From contig NZ_JAAWWL010000001.1 of assembly GCF_012272815.1 (NCBI RefSeq), forward strand, positions 1-64,000: a stretch of 64,000 nt of DNA, written 5' to 3'. A program made the position numbers and the translations under genes. The DNA comes from Croceivirga thetidis. GTDB taxonomy: Bacteria > Bacteroidota > Bacteroidia > Flavobacteriales > Flavobacteriaceae. The first letter of the stretch is position 1, and every line of letters begins with the position of its first letter. Below, one piece after another: positions 10,110 to 18,213 of the stretch. The notes below the pieces were generated by a model that saw nothing but the letters and a program-made list of their open reading frames with translations, had not been told where the DNA came from and ran no database searches.

Positions 10110-10937
10110 TTATTCAAGTATTTCAATTCGTTTTGATGTAATCTCGCTAATCGGAATAACAATTTTACCTTTCTTCGTCTTAAGGGTTAGACTTATATTA
10201 TCGATAGTATCAACTTCACCTTCTAAGTCGTCAATTTTCAATTTGTCACCGACCATATATTTTTTACGAGTATAGAACATCTTTAATACATCGGAAATCA
10301 CTTCTCTAGAACCCAATCCAAATCCTAAAGCAATTGCAAACAAAAAGGCACCAAGAATCAATGTGAAGTTACTGGTGATTATCTCAGTATCAATTCCTGC
10401 TTGATTCAATGCCGTAATTGAAACAAAAAATACGATTAGGTAAAAAATACTACCACTTATGAACTTTGTTCCTGAAACCCCCATGGATTCAAGTAGCTGA
10501 TGAACAGATTTTTTTACAACCGAAGCTAAATAAAGACCAGCTACCATTATCAGTAAAGCAGTCAGCAAAGTGGGCAAATAACTCAGCAAGGAATATATGC
10601 CGTCTGAAATTGCAGTTAAACCAAGGGTTTGTGCCAATACCAAAGTAAATAGTAAAATCAGTAGCACTTTTACAGTGCTTAAAACCAATTTTAGCAAATC
10701 AATTTTCAATTGTCGGTCACCAAATAATTTTGCGTCAGCGACCCGTTGTGATAGGACATCTATCTTAGCTGCTTTTAAAATTCTTTTTAGAATAAATAGT
10801 ATGATCTTGATAACTATCCATGCGAAAATGACTCCTAAAATTCCTAAAAGGATTTTTGGAAGTGAAGCGGCGACATCAGAGAACAGGTTTTTAAAACTTT
10901 CCTGAATGGTATTGCTTAAATCATTCAACGTGCTCAT
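10110..10937 (-). CDS. Small-conductance mechanosensitive channel (MscS) family protein
   Basis: A 275-residue membrane protein. Hydrophobic segments lie at about 25-55, 85-105, 115-145 and 160-210. The last pair, with a glycine/alanine-rich pore-like helix (ILGAFLFAIALGFGLGSREVISD), is typical of MscS. A short soluble beta-domain follows (KYMVGDKLKIDDLEGEV, then ISLTLKTKKGKIVIPISEI). Members release solutes during hypo-osmotic shock at the inner membrane. Residues 1-110 match the conserved-TM-helix type of small MscS homologue. It reads alone, convergent with the OmpA-family gene, and 27 bases separate its start from the end of the sigma-factor companion gene. Confidence 0.88.
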   Translation of the reverse strand: MSTLNDLSNTIQESFKNLFSDVAASLPKILLGILGVIFAWIVIKIILFILKRILKAAKIDVLSQRVADAKLFGDRQLKIDLLKLVLSTVKVLLILLFTLVLAQTLGLTAISDGIYSLLSYLPTLLTALLIMVAGLYLASVVKKSVHQLLESMGVSGTKFISGSIFYLIVFFVSITALNQAGIDTEIITSNFTLILGAFLFAIALGFGLGSREVISDVLKMFYTRKKYMVGDKLKIDDLEGEVDTIDNISLTLKTKKGKIVIPISEITSKRIEILE

Positions 10938-10964
10938 TTTTGGTACTTATTTTGGTAAAGTAAA

Positions 10965-11153
10965 TTAGTTTCTTTTATTCGTTTTAAAAAGCCCTCCTAT
11001 CAATGCGGAGTAATTAGAGGTGACCAAGACGGCCATATCCAATATTAATTTTGCAATGGCAATATCGTTCATCACCCTCTTTCTCATCTCCGGAGGAACC
11101 TCCCTTAGATTGGTGTTTAATTGCGTAAACGGATTGTCAAATTTTTCTGCCAT
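10965..11153 (-). CDS. 62-residue conserved-type protein coupled to the ECF sigma gene
   Basis: A 62-residue protein I do not recognise. Its ATG (11151-11153) abuts the TAG stop of the sigma factor gene with no gap, which points to translational coupling. The sequence has an N-terminal polar half (FTQLNTNLREVPPEMRKRV) and a moderately hydrophobic centre (AIAKLILDMAVLVTSNYSALIGGLF). This could be a short amphipathic or membrane-associated helix. It has no cysteine or histidine zinc motif of the classical anti-sigma ZAS domain. A regulatory role toward the sigma factor is possible from position only. Confidence 0.7.
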   Translation of the reverse strand: MAEKFDNPFTQLNTNLREVPPEMRKRVMNDIAIAKLILDMAVLVTSNYSALIGGLFKTNKRN

Positions 11154-11783
11154 CTATCCTAAAGATTTATAGGTTTCAACAAGTTTGGCCTTTGCCCTTT
11201 TCAGGCGCATCTTAACAGCACTCTCCCCTATTTCTAATAGTTCACTAAGTTCTTTAATTGATGCCCCGTCTTGATATTTAAGTAATAGAATCGACTTATC
11301 TTCTGCCGAAATTTCATTGAGGGCCTTGTCAAGCTTATTAGCCTTCATTTCGAAAATTGCGTCATCAGGCACTTCTTCTTCAGTCAAACGATACTCGGTT
11401 TCTTCCACAGGAACCGATTTATCACTCATTTTTCTTTGTTTATTCCTGTTCACATAATTGACGCAAAAATTATAAGTGAACGAATACAGCCAAGTTGAGA
11501 ATTTAGACTTACCCTTAAATGATGCTAGCTTTATAAATAGCATTAAAAAAACGTCTTGGGTCAAATCTTCGGCCTCGTCTTGAGATCTCGCAAAACCATA
11601 ACACTTATTATACACCATAGGCACGTAACGGTCATAGAGCACGCCGAACAACAGAGTGTCATTTTTGGCGACTATTTTAGATACTAATTCTTCGTCTGAC
11701 AGCTTATCAAAAGCACTGTTCTTACCCAATCTTTCTTTTGCTTGGTTTATAAGAATTAGAAACAACTGCTTTAGAAAAGTCAC
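11154..11783 (-). CDS. ECF-type RNA polymerase sigma-70 factor
   Basis: A 209-residue extracytoplasmic-function sigma factor. Region 2 is at about 45-115 (LYDRYVPMVYNKCYGFARSQDEAEDLTQDVFL, continuing to KSKFSTWLYSFTYNFCVNY). Region 4 is at about 150-205, with a helix-turn-helix ASIKELSELLEIGESAVKMRL. Such factors direct RNA polymerase to a small regulon, usually for envelope or stress functions. The linker between regions 2 and 4 is long and acidic (VEETEYRLTEEEVPDD). It is co-transcribed with the 62-residue gene downstream. A divergent lipoprotein gene lies on the other strand, with 67 bases between start codons. Confidence 0.92.
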   Translation of the reverse strand: MTFLKQLFLILINQAKERLGKNSAFDKLSDEELVSKIVAKNDTLLFGVLYDRYVPMVYNKCYGFARSQDEAEDLTQDVFLMLFIKLASFKGKSKFSTWLYSFTYNFCVNYVNRNKQRKMSDKSVPVEETEYRLTEEEVPDDAIFEMKANKLDKALNEISAEDKSILLLKYQDGASIKELSELLEIGESAVKMRLKRAKAKLVETYKSLG

Positions 11784-11827
11784 GTGCTGGTTTTTAGTTG
11801 TGGGGCAAAAGATACTTCAAAAGCCCT

Positions 11828-11835
11828 TATCTTTG
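11828..11835 (+). promoter_or_regulatory. Candidate Bacteroidetes -7 element (TATCTTTG)
   Basis: A match to the TAnnTTTG -7 consensus, 15 bases before the lipoprotein ATG at 11851. No convincing -33 TTTG was found at the usual distance, so this is tentative. Confidence 0.4.
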
Positions 11836-11850
11836 AAAAAATTAGCCCCA

Positions 11851-12546
11851 ATGAAGAATTCAAGAATACTTTTTTTGCTTTTTTTTGGCCTTATAATTGG
11901 CTGTAAAACAGAAACAAAGAAAAAAGATACCCCAGTACAAAAGGTAGAATCGAAAGAACATACGACTCCAGAGAAAATTGCTTTAGCCCATGGTTTTGAG
12001 AATTGGAAAAATGTGAATGAAGTCAAATTTACATTCAATGTTGACCGTGAAGATTCCCACTTTGAACGTAAATGGATTTGGTTTCCTAAAACAAAGAATG
12101 TAACCCACATTACAAGCAAGGATACCATTACATATAACAGGTCTGATATGGATTCTGTTGCATTTAAAGTAAATGCTGGGTTTATTAATGATAGATACTG
12201 GCTCTTTGCCCCTTTTAACCTTATGTGGGATAAGAATAGTTATGACTATTTTGAAGTTGAAAATGATTCTGCCCCAATAGCCAAAATACCTATGAATCGA
12301 TTGACGATTACTTATGGCTCTGAAGGAGGATATACCCCTGGGGATGCTTATGATTTTTACTTTGAAGATGATTATGTTTTAAAAGAATGGGTTTTTCGTA
12401 AAGCAAATCAAGAAGAGCCCTCAATGATAACCACTTGGGAAAATTATTTAGATACAATGGGACTGAAATTGGCTAGAGATCATAGAAATGACCTCGGAGA
12501 CTTCAAATTGTATTTTGATGGTGTTGAAATTAAAACGGAAAATTGA
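11851..12546 (+). CDS. Putative lipoprotein of unknown function
   Basis: A 231-residue lipoprotein. The ATG at 11851 is preferred over upstream in-frame starts, which would run into the divergent sigma gene, because it opens a lipoprotein signal (MKNSRILFLLFFGLIIGC, lipobox IIGC, lipidated Cys18). The mature part is mixed alpha/beta, rich in Trp and Tyr (KWIWFPKTKNVTHI, GYTPGDAYDFYFEDDY). I do not recognise the family; similar single-domain lipoproteins are common in Flavobacteria. Its TGA overlaps the TTG start of the next gene, so the two are probably translated together. Confidence 0.8.
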   Translation: MKNSRILFLLFFGLIIGCKTETKKKDTPVQKVESKEHTTPEKIALAHGFENWKNVNEVKFTFNVDREDSHFERKWIWFPKTKNVTHITSKDTITYNRSDMDSVAFKVNAGFINDRYWLFAPFNLMWDKNSYDYFEVENDSAPIAKIPMNRLTITYGSEGGYTPGDAYDFYFEDDYVLKEWVFRKANQEEPSMITTWENYLDTMGLKLARDHRNDLGDFKLYFDGVEIKTEN

Positions 12547-13709
12547 ACCTGCGCATTTATAACGTACTGCTGATATTCTTTATAACGAGCTACTTAACAG
12601 GTCAAAAGGTGGGAGTTGTATTGGATTCAAAGACAAAAAATCCAATTGAGTTTGTTGATGTTTACAATAATTTTGACCATACCATAACCAATACCGACGG
12701 CTCTTTTTTTATTCTTGCTTCTTGGGATTCAATCAGTTTTAGGAAAATTGGATATGAGCCACTACGCCTTGCTGTTAAAAATGTACAAGATTCCGTTTTT
12801 CTTAATCCCAAAGCACTTGAACTTGAAGGAATCACACTAACTAATATAAAATCGCTTTGGGATAAAGTTAGAGATTCAGTCTCATCAAATTACCTACTTA
12901 AACCTTATAAAGAGCGGTTTTTTTTACGTTGTATTCTTCGTAAGAATGGCGAAATTATACGCCTTCAGGATATCTCTGGTAAATTAAGTCGACGTACCAT
13001 GTTGTATAAAAAAGGTATGGACGCTTCAGAAAAGGATTTTCAATTTGAAATTGAAAATATGAGAAAAATTGGAGTTGTTAAAGACGAGAATAATGTGAAT
13101 TTCAACTTCTTTTCCCTTTCACAGCTTTTGTTCGAAAGTATAAGGTTAAATGCAACAGGTGAAGGTTTTACTATTACCGAAAAACAATTTAAAACTGAAC
13201 CTTATTCGAGAATCAGCATCAAAAGTGATTCCACACAGCCAAGAATAGAAACTGAAGGCGATTACATCATTAACAATGCCAATAACGCCATAGAATCAAT
13301 TGACTTGAGCAGTTATTTCGATATTGATAATTATAGAAGAAATGGCAAAGTTGAACAACGCCCTTTGTCCCGAATTCAATCAGCTATTTTTACTAAATCA
13401 AAGGTGCAAGGAAAATACTTTATCACACTTGCCAAGTTACTTTTCGAAATAGAAATCAAGTCTACCAAAAATGATTTTGTGGATATTTATAAGAGTGAAT
13501 ACATTCTTCATACAATGGACAACAATGAAGATTTTTCTTTTAAGGCAAATACTAACGGACAAAAGGACATTTTCAAACTCAAACATGAATACAATCAAAG
13601 CTTTTGGGACAGTCAAAATACCTTACCGCTGACCAAAGAAATGATTGAATTCATAGAAAATTTTGAAACAAAGAAGAAGGAATTCCGAATAAGACAAAAT
13701 TTCCATTAA
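12543..13709 (+). CDS. CarboxypepD_reg-like domain protein, exported
   Basis: A 388-residue exported protein starting at TTG 12543, which overlaps the upstream stop by four bases (TTGA). The N-terminus is a signal peptide (LRIYNVLLIFFITSYLTG, before QKVGV). Residues about 20-95 form a carboxypeptidase-regulatory-like beta-sandwich (GVVLDSKTKNPIEFVDVY, then ITNTDGSFFI), as in the N-terminus of TonB-dependent receptors. The remainder has no barrel signature that I can identify and is typical of periplasmic or outer-membrane-associated flavobacterial proteins. It converges with the MFS gene, and their stop codons overlap. Confidence 0.82.
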   Translation: MNLRIYNVLLIFFITSYLTGQKVGVVLDSKTKNPIEFVDVYNNFDHTITNTDGSFFILASWDSISFRKIGYEPLRLAVKNVQDSVFLNPKALELEGITLTNIKSLWDKVRDSVSSNYLLKPYKERFFLRCILRKNGEIIRLQDISGKLSRRTMLYKKGMDASEKDFQFEIENMRKIGVVKDENNVNFNFFSLSQLLFESIRLNATGEGFTITEKQFKTEPYSRISIKSDSTQPRIETEGDYIINNANNAIESIDLSSYFDIDNYRRNGKVEQRPLSRIQSAIFTKSKVQGKYFITLAKLLFEIEIKSTKNDFVDIYKSEYILHTMDNNEDFSFKANTNGQKDIFKLKHEYNQSFWDSQNTLPLTKEMIEFIENFETKKKEFRIRQNFH

Positions 13710-14854
13710 TTCCTTTTACCCCTTAAAGTCCAAGTTAGCAAAAGGACCAGAAAAGCGCATACCAGGAGAGTCCAGAAACTGGTTCTTAGAGTAAATTCTT
13801 CGGCCAAAAAACCAAGGATTACCGGTCCTGATAGAAATCCTAAATAACCAATACCAGCAATAAATGCAATACCTTGGGCCGAATCAACGCCTTTTACTTT
13901 ACCACCAATTCTGAAAAGTTCAGGTACCATTACCGAAAAACCCAATCCGGTCAATGCAAAACCGAGAATCGCAAAAAGTGAATTTTCAGAAAGAATACCG
14001 AAATATCCCAGAATAGCAACGATAGCTCCAACTGCTACTATCTTAATTGAACCTATACGTTCACTAATACCGTCTCCCAGAAAACGTCCTAAGGTCATTG
14101 TTATTGAAAAAGCCAAAAAACCAGCGCCAAACAAATGAGATGGAGCCAACGTAATTTCTTTTAAATACAAGGCACTCCAATCTACTACAGCACCCTCACT
14201 AGCAAAACTTATAAACCCAATTAATCCTAGAACAAAAAGAGGTTTAAACAATTTCAAACTAAAGGGTTCCTTTTCAACAGGAGCCGATTTTATAGTTACA
14301 TAATGACGTTTGAAAATAAGATTGATGATAAGTACAATTAGGGCGATTAAACCCATATGTAACATTGGATTTTCAAAGACGGGCATTAAAAAACTTCCTA
14401 GACCCGCAACTACACCACCCAGACTAAAAAACCCATGAGCTGCCGACATAAATTGGACTTTATCTTCCTTTTCCAATTCAGTAACCAGTGTATTCATAGC
14501 AATGTCTGTGATTCCATTTGACAGTCCAAATACAAAAAGTGAAACACACAAAAGCTCGTAGCTAGGAGAAGCTAATGGCAGTAAAGCCGCGAGCGTACAA
14601 AACAAAACTCCCCACCATGTAGTTTTACCAACACCAAGTTTATCTATAATTTTAGAGGCTATTGGAAAAACCGTAAAAACCCCCAAAGCCAAGAAAAAAA
14701 GGGCAATCCCCAAATCAGCTTTGTTAATTTCCAATTTATCCTTGACGTAAGGAATATAAATTGCCCAAGTACCAAACCAAATATTCAGACTTGCGAAAAC
14801 AAAGGCAGGTGCAAAATATCGAGGATTGGAAAGAATCAGATAAAGCGACTTCAT
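13706..14854 (-). CDS. MFS transporter
   Basis: A 382-residue major facilitator superfamily permease with about twelve hydrophobic segments. The first half includes a conserved loop-2-3 region (ASKIIDKLGVGKTTWWG). The sequence resembles the FucP/YbjJ-like branch (FGLSNGITDIAMNTLV, MSAAHGFFSLGGVVAG). The substrate cannot be told from sequence. It is the last gene of a GNAT-kynureninase-MFS operon, three bases after the kynureninase stop. Transport of a tryptophan catabolite or an unrelated solute is therefore only a contextual guess. The stop codon shares the TTAA tetranucleotide with the convergent gene. Confidence 0.88.
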   Translation of the reverse strand: MKSLYLILSNPRYFAPAFVFASLNIWFGTWAIYIPYVKDKLEINKADLGIALFFLALGVFTVFPIASKIIDKLGVGKTTWWGVLFCTLAALLPLASPSYELLCVSLFVFGLSNGITDIAMNTLVTELEKEDKVQFMSAAHGFFSLGGVVAGLGSFLMPVFENPMLHMGLIALIVLIINLIFKRHYVTIKSAPVEKEPFSLKLFKPLFVLGLIGFISFASEGAVVDWSALYLKEITLAPSHLFGAGFLAFSITMTLGRFLGDGISERIGSIKIVAVGAIVAILGYFGILSENSLFAILGFALTGLGFSVMVPELFRIGGKVKGVDSAQGIAFIAGIGYLGFLSGPVILGFLAEEFTLRTSFWTLLVCAFLVLLLTWTLRGKRN

Positions 14855-14857
14855 CTA

Positions 14858-16126
14858 TTATTCTGCTAGAATTCCGGTTTTTAAAATCTCACCAAATCGA
14901 TACATGTCTTCAAATGAACAGTAAAAAGGTGCTGGTGCCAATCGAATTACATTGGGTTCACGCCAGTCAACAATAACACCATTTTTCATTAGGTAATCGA
15001 AAATTGACCTACCCTCACCATGAAGAAAAACCGAAAGTTGGCATCCTCTTGATTTCGGAGTTATTATTTCGAATGTACTGTCAACAGCCTTATCAACTTC
15101 TTGTAATACAAACTCTAAATACGCCGTTAGCAATTTTTGTTTCTCTATTAGTGCTTGCATACCCACTTCTTCGAACAATTGTAACGAGGCTAAATATGGA
15201 GCTAATGAAAGAACAGCCGGATTGCTAACTTGCCAAGCATCTGCACTTGCTATAGGCTCAAATATTGGCTTCATTAAAAATCGACTTTCTTTTTTTGTCC
15301 CCCACCAACCTTCAAACCGATTGAAATCGGTTCTATTAAGGTATTTCTCGTTGACATATATACCGGAAACATTTCCAGGTCCGCTATTCATGTATTTATA
15401 GCTGCACCATGCGGCAAAATCAACTCCCCATTCGTTCAATTTTAATTCGACATTGCCTACTGCATGGGCCAAATCCCAACCAACCATCGCACCGACCGAC
15501 TTGGCACTTTTAGTAATGGATTCCATTTCAAAGACCTGACCATTGTAATAGTTGACACCACCGATAAGTACCAAGGCCAATTCATCACCAACTTCTTCGA
15601 TTTTGGAAATTACATCTTCAGTTCTCCAAAAATGTTCCCCTTCCCTCTTTTTTATTTCAATTATGGATTCACTCGGTTCATAGCCATGAAATCGTACTTG
15701 ACTTTGTAACATATACTGATCTGAAGGAAATGCCTTTTCTTCACATATGATCTTAAACCTTTTAGAATTTGGCTTGTAAAACGATACCATTAAAAAATGA
15801 AGGTTAACCGTTAAAGTGTTCATTACTGAAACCTCATCCGGTTTTGCTCCAACTATTTTAGCTAAAGGTTTTGCAAGTCGCTCATGGTAATCCCACCATG
15901 GTTTTTCTGCATAGAAATGACCTTCTACAGCCAATTCTGCCCAATCCTTCATTATTTCATCGACATAGTTCTTTGCAATCTTTGGTTGTAAGCCTAAAGA
16001 ATTTCCGGTGAAATAAATAACATCTTTTCCATTGACTTGAGGAAAAATAAATTGATTCCTAAAAGCTCTTAAGGAATCATTATTATCCATCTCGGTAGCG
16101 AATTGTAATGTATTTTCAAACTTCAT
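14858..16126 (-). CDS. kynU: Kynureninase
   Basis: A 422-residue PLP-dependent fold-type I enzyme that hydrolyses L-kynurenine to anthranilate and L-alanine (or the 3-hydroxy form to 3-hydroxyanthranilate) in tryptophan degradation. The family start FRNQFIFP and YFTGNSLGLQPK is present. The mid-domain DLAHAVGNVELKLNEWGVDFAAW leads to the PLP-binding lysine in WCSYKYMNSGPG. Further signatures are RFEGWWGTKKESRF and the C-terminal DWREPNVIRLAPAPFY. The length matches the family. Its ATG overlaps the upstream GNAT stop (ATGA). No tryptophan dioxygenase gene is in the window, so the rest of the pathway lies elsewhere. Confidence 0.95.
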   Translation of the reverse strand: MKFENTLQFATEMDNNDSLRAFRNQFIFPQVNGKDVIYFTGNSLGLQPKIAKNYVDEIMKDWAELAVEGHFYAEKPWWDYHERLAKPLAKIVGAKPDEVSVMNTLTVNLHFLMVSFYKPNSKRFKIICEEKAFPSDQYMLQSQVRFHGYEPSESIIEIKKREGEHFWRTEDVISKIEEVGDELALVLIGGVNYYNGQVFEMESITKSAKSVGAMVGWDLAHAVGNVELKLNEWGVDFAAWCSYKYMNSGPGNVSGIYVNEKYLNRTDFNRFEGWWGTKKESRFLMKPIFEPIASADAWQVSNPAVLSLAPYLASLQLFEEVGMQALIEKQKLLTAYLEFVLQEVDKAVDSTFEIITPKSRGCQLSVFLHGEGRSIFDYLMKNGVIVDWREPNVIRLAPAPFYCSFEDMYRFGEILKTGILAE

Positions 16127-16596
16127 ATATCAGAATTCAAACGTAAACGCATTTCATTCAAATGGCTTTTGAAACCAGTCTTTTCATAAGCCTTAATTGC
16201 TGGGTGGTTATCATGATAAACGGTTAATCTAACTTCATAAAGGTCTTGTTCTTTCGCCCAAATCAAAAGTTCATCAATTATGGATTTATTTATTCCTTTT
16301 CCTCTATACTCAGGTTTAGTATACATAAATCCGAGGTATGCATAATCAACATGGTCCAAATAATGTCTTGCCTTTTTTACTCGAGCAGAACCAGACGCAA
16401 CTATCTCATTATCTGCAATTGCAACTACCACTTGACTTGTTTCGTCTTTTATCAACTCTTCAAGACTATAATAACTAACAGGGTCAGGCCGAATAGTCGG
16501 GTCAAACGGCCGTTCGGCAGTAATAATTTGTTGCTCAAACGCTTTGAGTGTTGGCAAATCTTTTAAACTTGCCTTGCGAACCAACAAGTTTTCCAT
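16123..16596 (-). CDS. GNAT family N-acetyltransferase
   Basis: A 157-residue GCN5-related acetyltransferase that transfers acetyl from acetyl-CoA to an unknown amine. The ATG at 16596 (MENLLVRKASLKDLP) is chosen because the fold starts there; an in-frame ATG at 16614 would add six residues. The acetyl-CoA loop is in YTKPEYRGKGINKSIIDELL, and the C-terminal strand-helix is VYHDNHPAIKAYEKTGFKSH. It is the first gene of the kynU operon, with a four-base overlap. It is divergent from the O-methyltransferase gene, with only about 45 bases between the starts, so the promoters must overlap. Confidence 0.9.
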   Translation of the reverse strand: MENLLVRKASLKDLPTLKAFEQQIITAERPFDPTIRPDPVSYYSLEELIKDETSQVVVAIADNEIVASGSARVKKARHYLDHVDYAYLGFMYTKPEYRGKGINKSIIDELLIWAKEQDLYEVRLTVYHDNHPAIKAYEKTGFKSHLNEMRLRLNSDI

Positions 16597-16641
16597 TACG
16601 CGAAAATAACCCATATTTGGAAAGGAATTTTAATTGATATT

Positions 16642-17283
16642 ATGCATTTTCTTTCCAAGTCACTAGAAGATTACATTGCAACACATTCTGAAGATGAACC
16701 AGAAATTCTACAACAATTAACTCGTGAAACACATCTAAGGGTTATTCAACCAAGAATGATAACGGGTCATTATCAAGGAAGGGTATTGAGTATTTTATCA
16801 AAACTTATTTCCCCAAAACGTATTTTAGAAATTGGCACCTATACAGGTTATTCAGCTCTCTGTTTAGCCGAAGGGCTTCAAAAAGATGGTGAATTACACA
16901 CAATTGACATTAATGAGGAATTGAGTTCAATTCAACGTAAATATTTCGACAAGAGTGGATATGGAAATAAAATAGTTCAACATGTTGGGGATGCAATTTC
17001 TATAGTGCCTACGCTCGATTTGAAGTTTGATTTGGTTTTTATTGATGCAGAGAAAAAAAAATACGATACCTATTTTGAAACGGTAATCTCAAAATGTAAT
17101 CCTGGTTCTGTTATTCTTTCAGATAATGTGTTGTGGTCAGGTAAGGTAACTGAAACTGTTAATGCGTCGGATAAGGCAACCAAATCATTACTTGAGTATA
17201 ACAAAAAACTAAAATCTGACCCAAGGGTTGAAACTGTTTTATTGTCAATAAGGGATGGTCTAACCTTAAGTAGGGTTAAATAG
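16642..17283 (+). CDS. Class I SAM-dependent O-methyltransferase (caffeoyl-CoA OMT-like)
   Basis: A 213-residue methyltransferase of the Methyltransf_3 (catechol/caffeoyl-CoA) family. The SAM-binding motif is at about 55-70 (ILEIGTYTGYSALCLAEGL), and motif II is HTIDINEEL. The metal-binding and catalytic Asp regions are VFIDAEKKKYDTYFE and ILSDNVLWSGKV. Bacterial members methylate catechol-type or related hydroxyl groups; the substrate here is unknown. It stands alone on the plus strand between the divergent GNAT gene and the convergent PAP2 gene, with a nine-base gap to the latter. Confidence 0.92.
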   Translation: MHFLSKSLEDYIATHSEDEPEILQQLTRETHLRVIQPRMITGHYQGRVLSILSKLISPKRILEIGTYTGYSALCLAEGLQKDGELHTIDINEELSSIQRKYFDKSGYGNKIVQHVGDAISIVPTLDLKFDLVFIDAEKKKYDTYFETVISKCNPGSVILSDNVLWSGKVTETVNASDKATKSLLEYNKKLKSDPRVETVLLSIRDGLTLSRVK

Positions 17284-17292
17284 AATATTCGG

Positions 17293-17853
17293 TCAACTAA
17301 AGTGTAGTTTGCCATAATAGACAAAAAGGAAGTAAAAGAACCATCCACTGGCTATTCCTACTAGTACTCCTGCAATTATGTCAATAGGATAATGAACCCC
17401 AACAAATATTCTACTTAAAGAGAATATAATGGCCCACAAAAACAAAATCCAAACCCATTTGTAAACCCCTTTTAAGAATAAGTATGTCAAAGTTGCTACG
17501 GCAAAAGAACTCGAAGCATGCCCAGAAAAAAAGCTATAATCTGTTGGGCTTTTTAATACTCGTATAAATGGACTGAATTGACCAATGTTATTTGGTCTTA
17601 TTCGTGCCACCCATTCCTTGACCAATAAGGTTATAAGGGTCACAAAGACCACTAACATAATTAAGGCCAATATGCGGTTAATGGCCTGGTGCCGAGGTAG
17701 TCTGAAAAAGAACAACCAAATAATCAATAAATACAGCGGAATCCAAGTGGTAATGTTTGTTACAATTGACCAAAATGCATCAAACTCCTCAATACCTACA
17801 CTATTGAGGTAAATAAAGGTGTCATGATCCCATTTCCTTAATTTATCGAACAT
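17293..17853 (-). CDS. PAP2-family membrane phosphatase
   Basis: A 186-residue integral membrane phosphatase with about five membrane helices. All three PAP2 signature motifs are intact: K79 to P87 (KX6RP, in KEWVARIRP), S110-G111-H112 (FFSGHAS) and SRX5HX3D at 147-158 (SRIFVGVHYPID). Members dephosphorylate lipid phosphates such as undecaprenyl pyrophosphate or phosphatidic acid at the membrane. It follows the TatA-like gene by two bases, so the two form an operon. Confidence 0.93.
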   Translation of the reverse strand: MFDKLRKWDHDTFIYLNSVGIEEFDAFWSIVTNITTWIPLYLLIIWLFFFRLPRHQAINRILALIMLVVFVTLITLLVKEWVARIRPNNIGQFSPFIRVLKSPTDYSFFSGHASSSFAVATLTYLFLKGVYKWVWILFLWAIIFSLSRIFVGVHYPIDIIAGVLVGIASGWFFYFLFVYYGKLHFS

Positions 17854-17855
17854 CG

Positions 17856-18134
17856 CTAATCTGAACTTCTCTTAATTGTACCGGTTACCTCGTTTACATT
17901 TTTTTTAACCTCATCAATCTCTTTCTTTATGTCACTGGTAAAGTCTGTATCGATACCTTGCTTCTCTGCACTCTTCTGTATTTCACGTTTAATGTCGTCT
18001 GTAGCGTCACGTAATTGACGCATACCTTTTCCCAAACCTTTGGCAATACCCGGCAGTTTGTCCGCACCAAATACCATTACAACAATGAAAAGTATGAAAA
18101 AAATTTCTGCTCCGCTGATAAATAATAATCGCAT
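17856..18134 (-). CDS. TatA/TatB-like twin-arginine translocase subunit
   Basis: A 92-residue protein starting at ATG 18134; an upstream TTG would add two residues. It has an N-terminal membrane helix (ISGAEIFFILFIVVMVFG), the hinge FGADKLPGIAKGLGKG typical of TatA/TatB, an amphipathic helix and a charged tail rich in Lys, Glu and Asp. In the Tat pathway this type of subunit forms the conducting assembly for folded proteins. No tatC is in the window. A possible client, the M15 peptidase at 28703, carries an RRSFLK motif. Assignment to TatA rather than TatB is uncertain. Confidence 0.88.
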   Translation of the reverse strand: MRLLFISGAEIFFILFIVVMVFGADKLPGIAKGLGKGMRQLRDATDDIKREIQKSAEKQGIDTDFTSDIKKEIDEVKKNVNEVTGTIKRSSD

Positions 18135-18164
18135 ACACAAATATAGCCGAACTTATAGCCAATA

Positions 18165-18197
18165 AAAAAAGCCCGGCCAAATTGGTCGGGCTTTTTG
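18165..18197 (-). terminator. Terminator after the M1 peptidase gene
   Basis: An AGCCCGGCCAA / TTGGTCGGGCT hairpin with one G-T pair, and a run of seven T on the minus strand. It lies just downstream of the M1 peptidase stop at 18214. Confidence 0.9.
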
Positions 18198-18213
18198 CTC
18201 TTTTACAAAAGAA

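Noticed and set aside
11656-11850. Upstream extension of the lipoprotein gene into the divergent sigma gene
   Set aside because: The extension lacks a signal and overlaps a firm ECF sigma gene; the lipobox start at 11851 is better.
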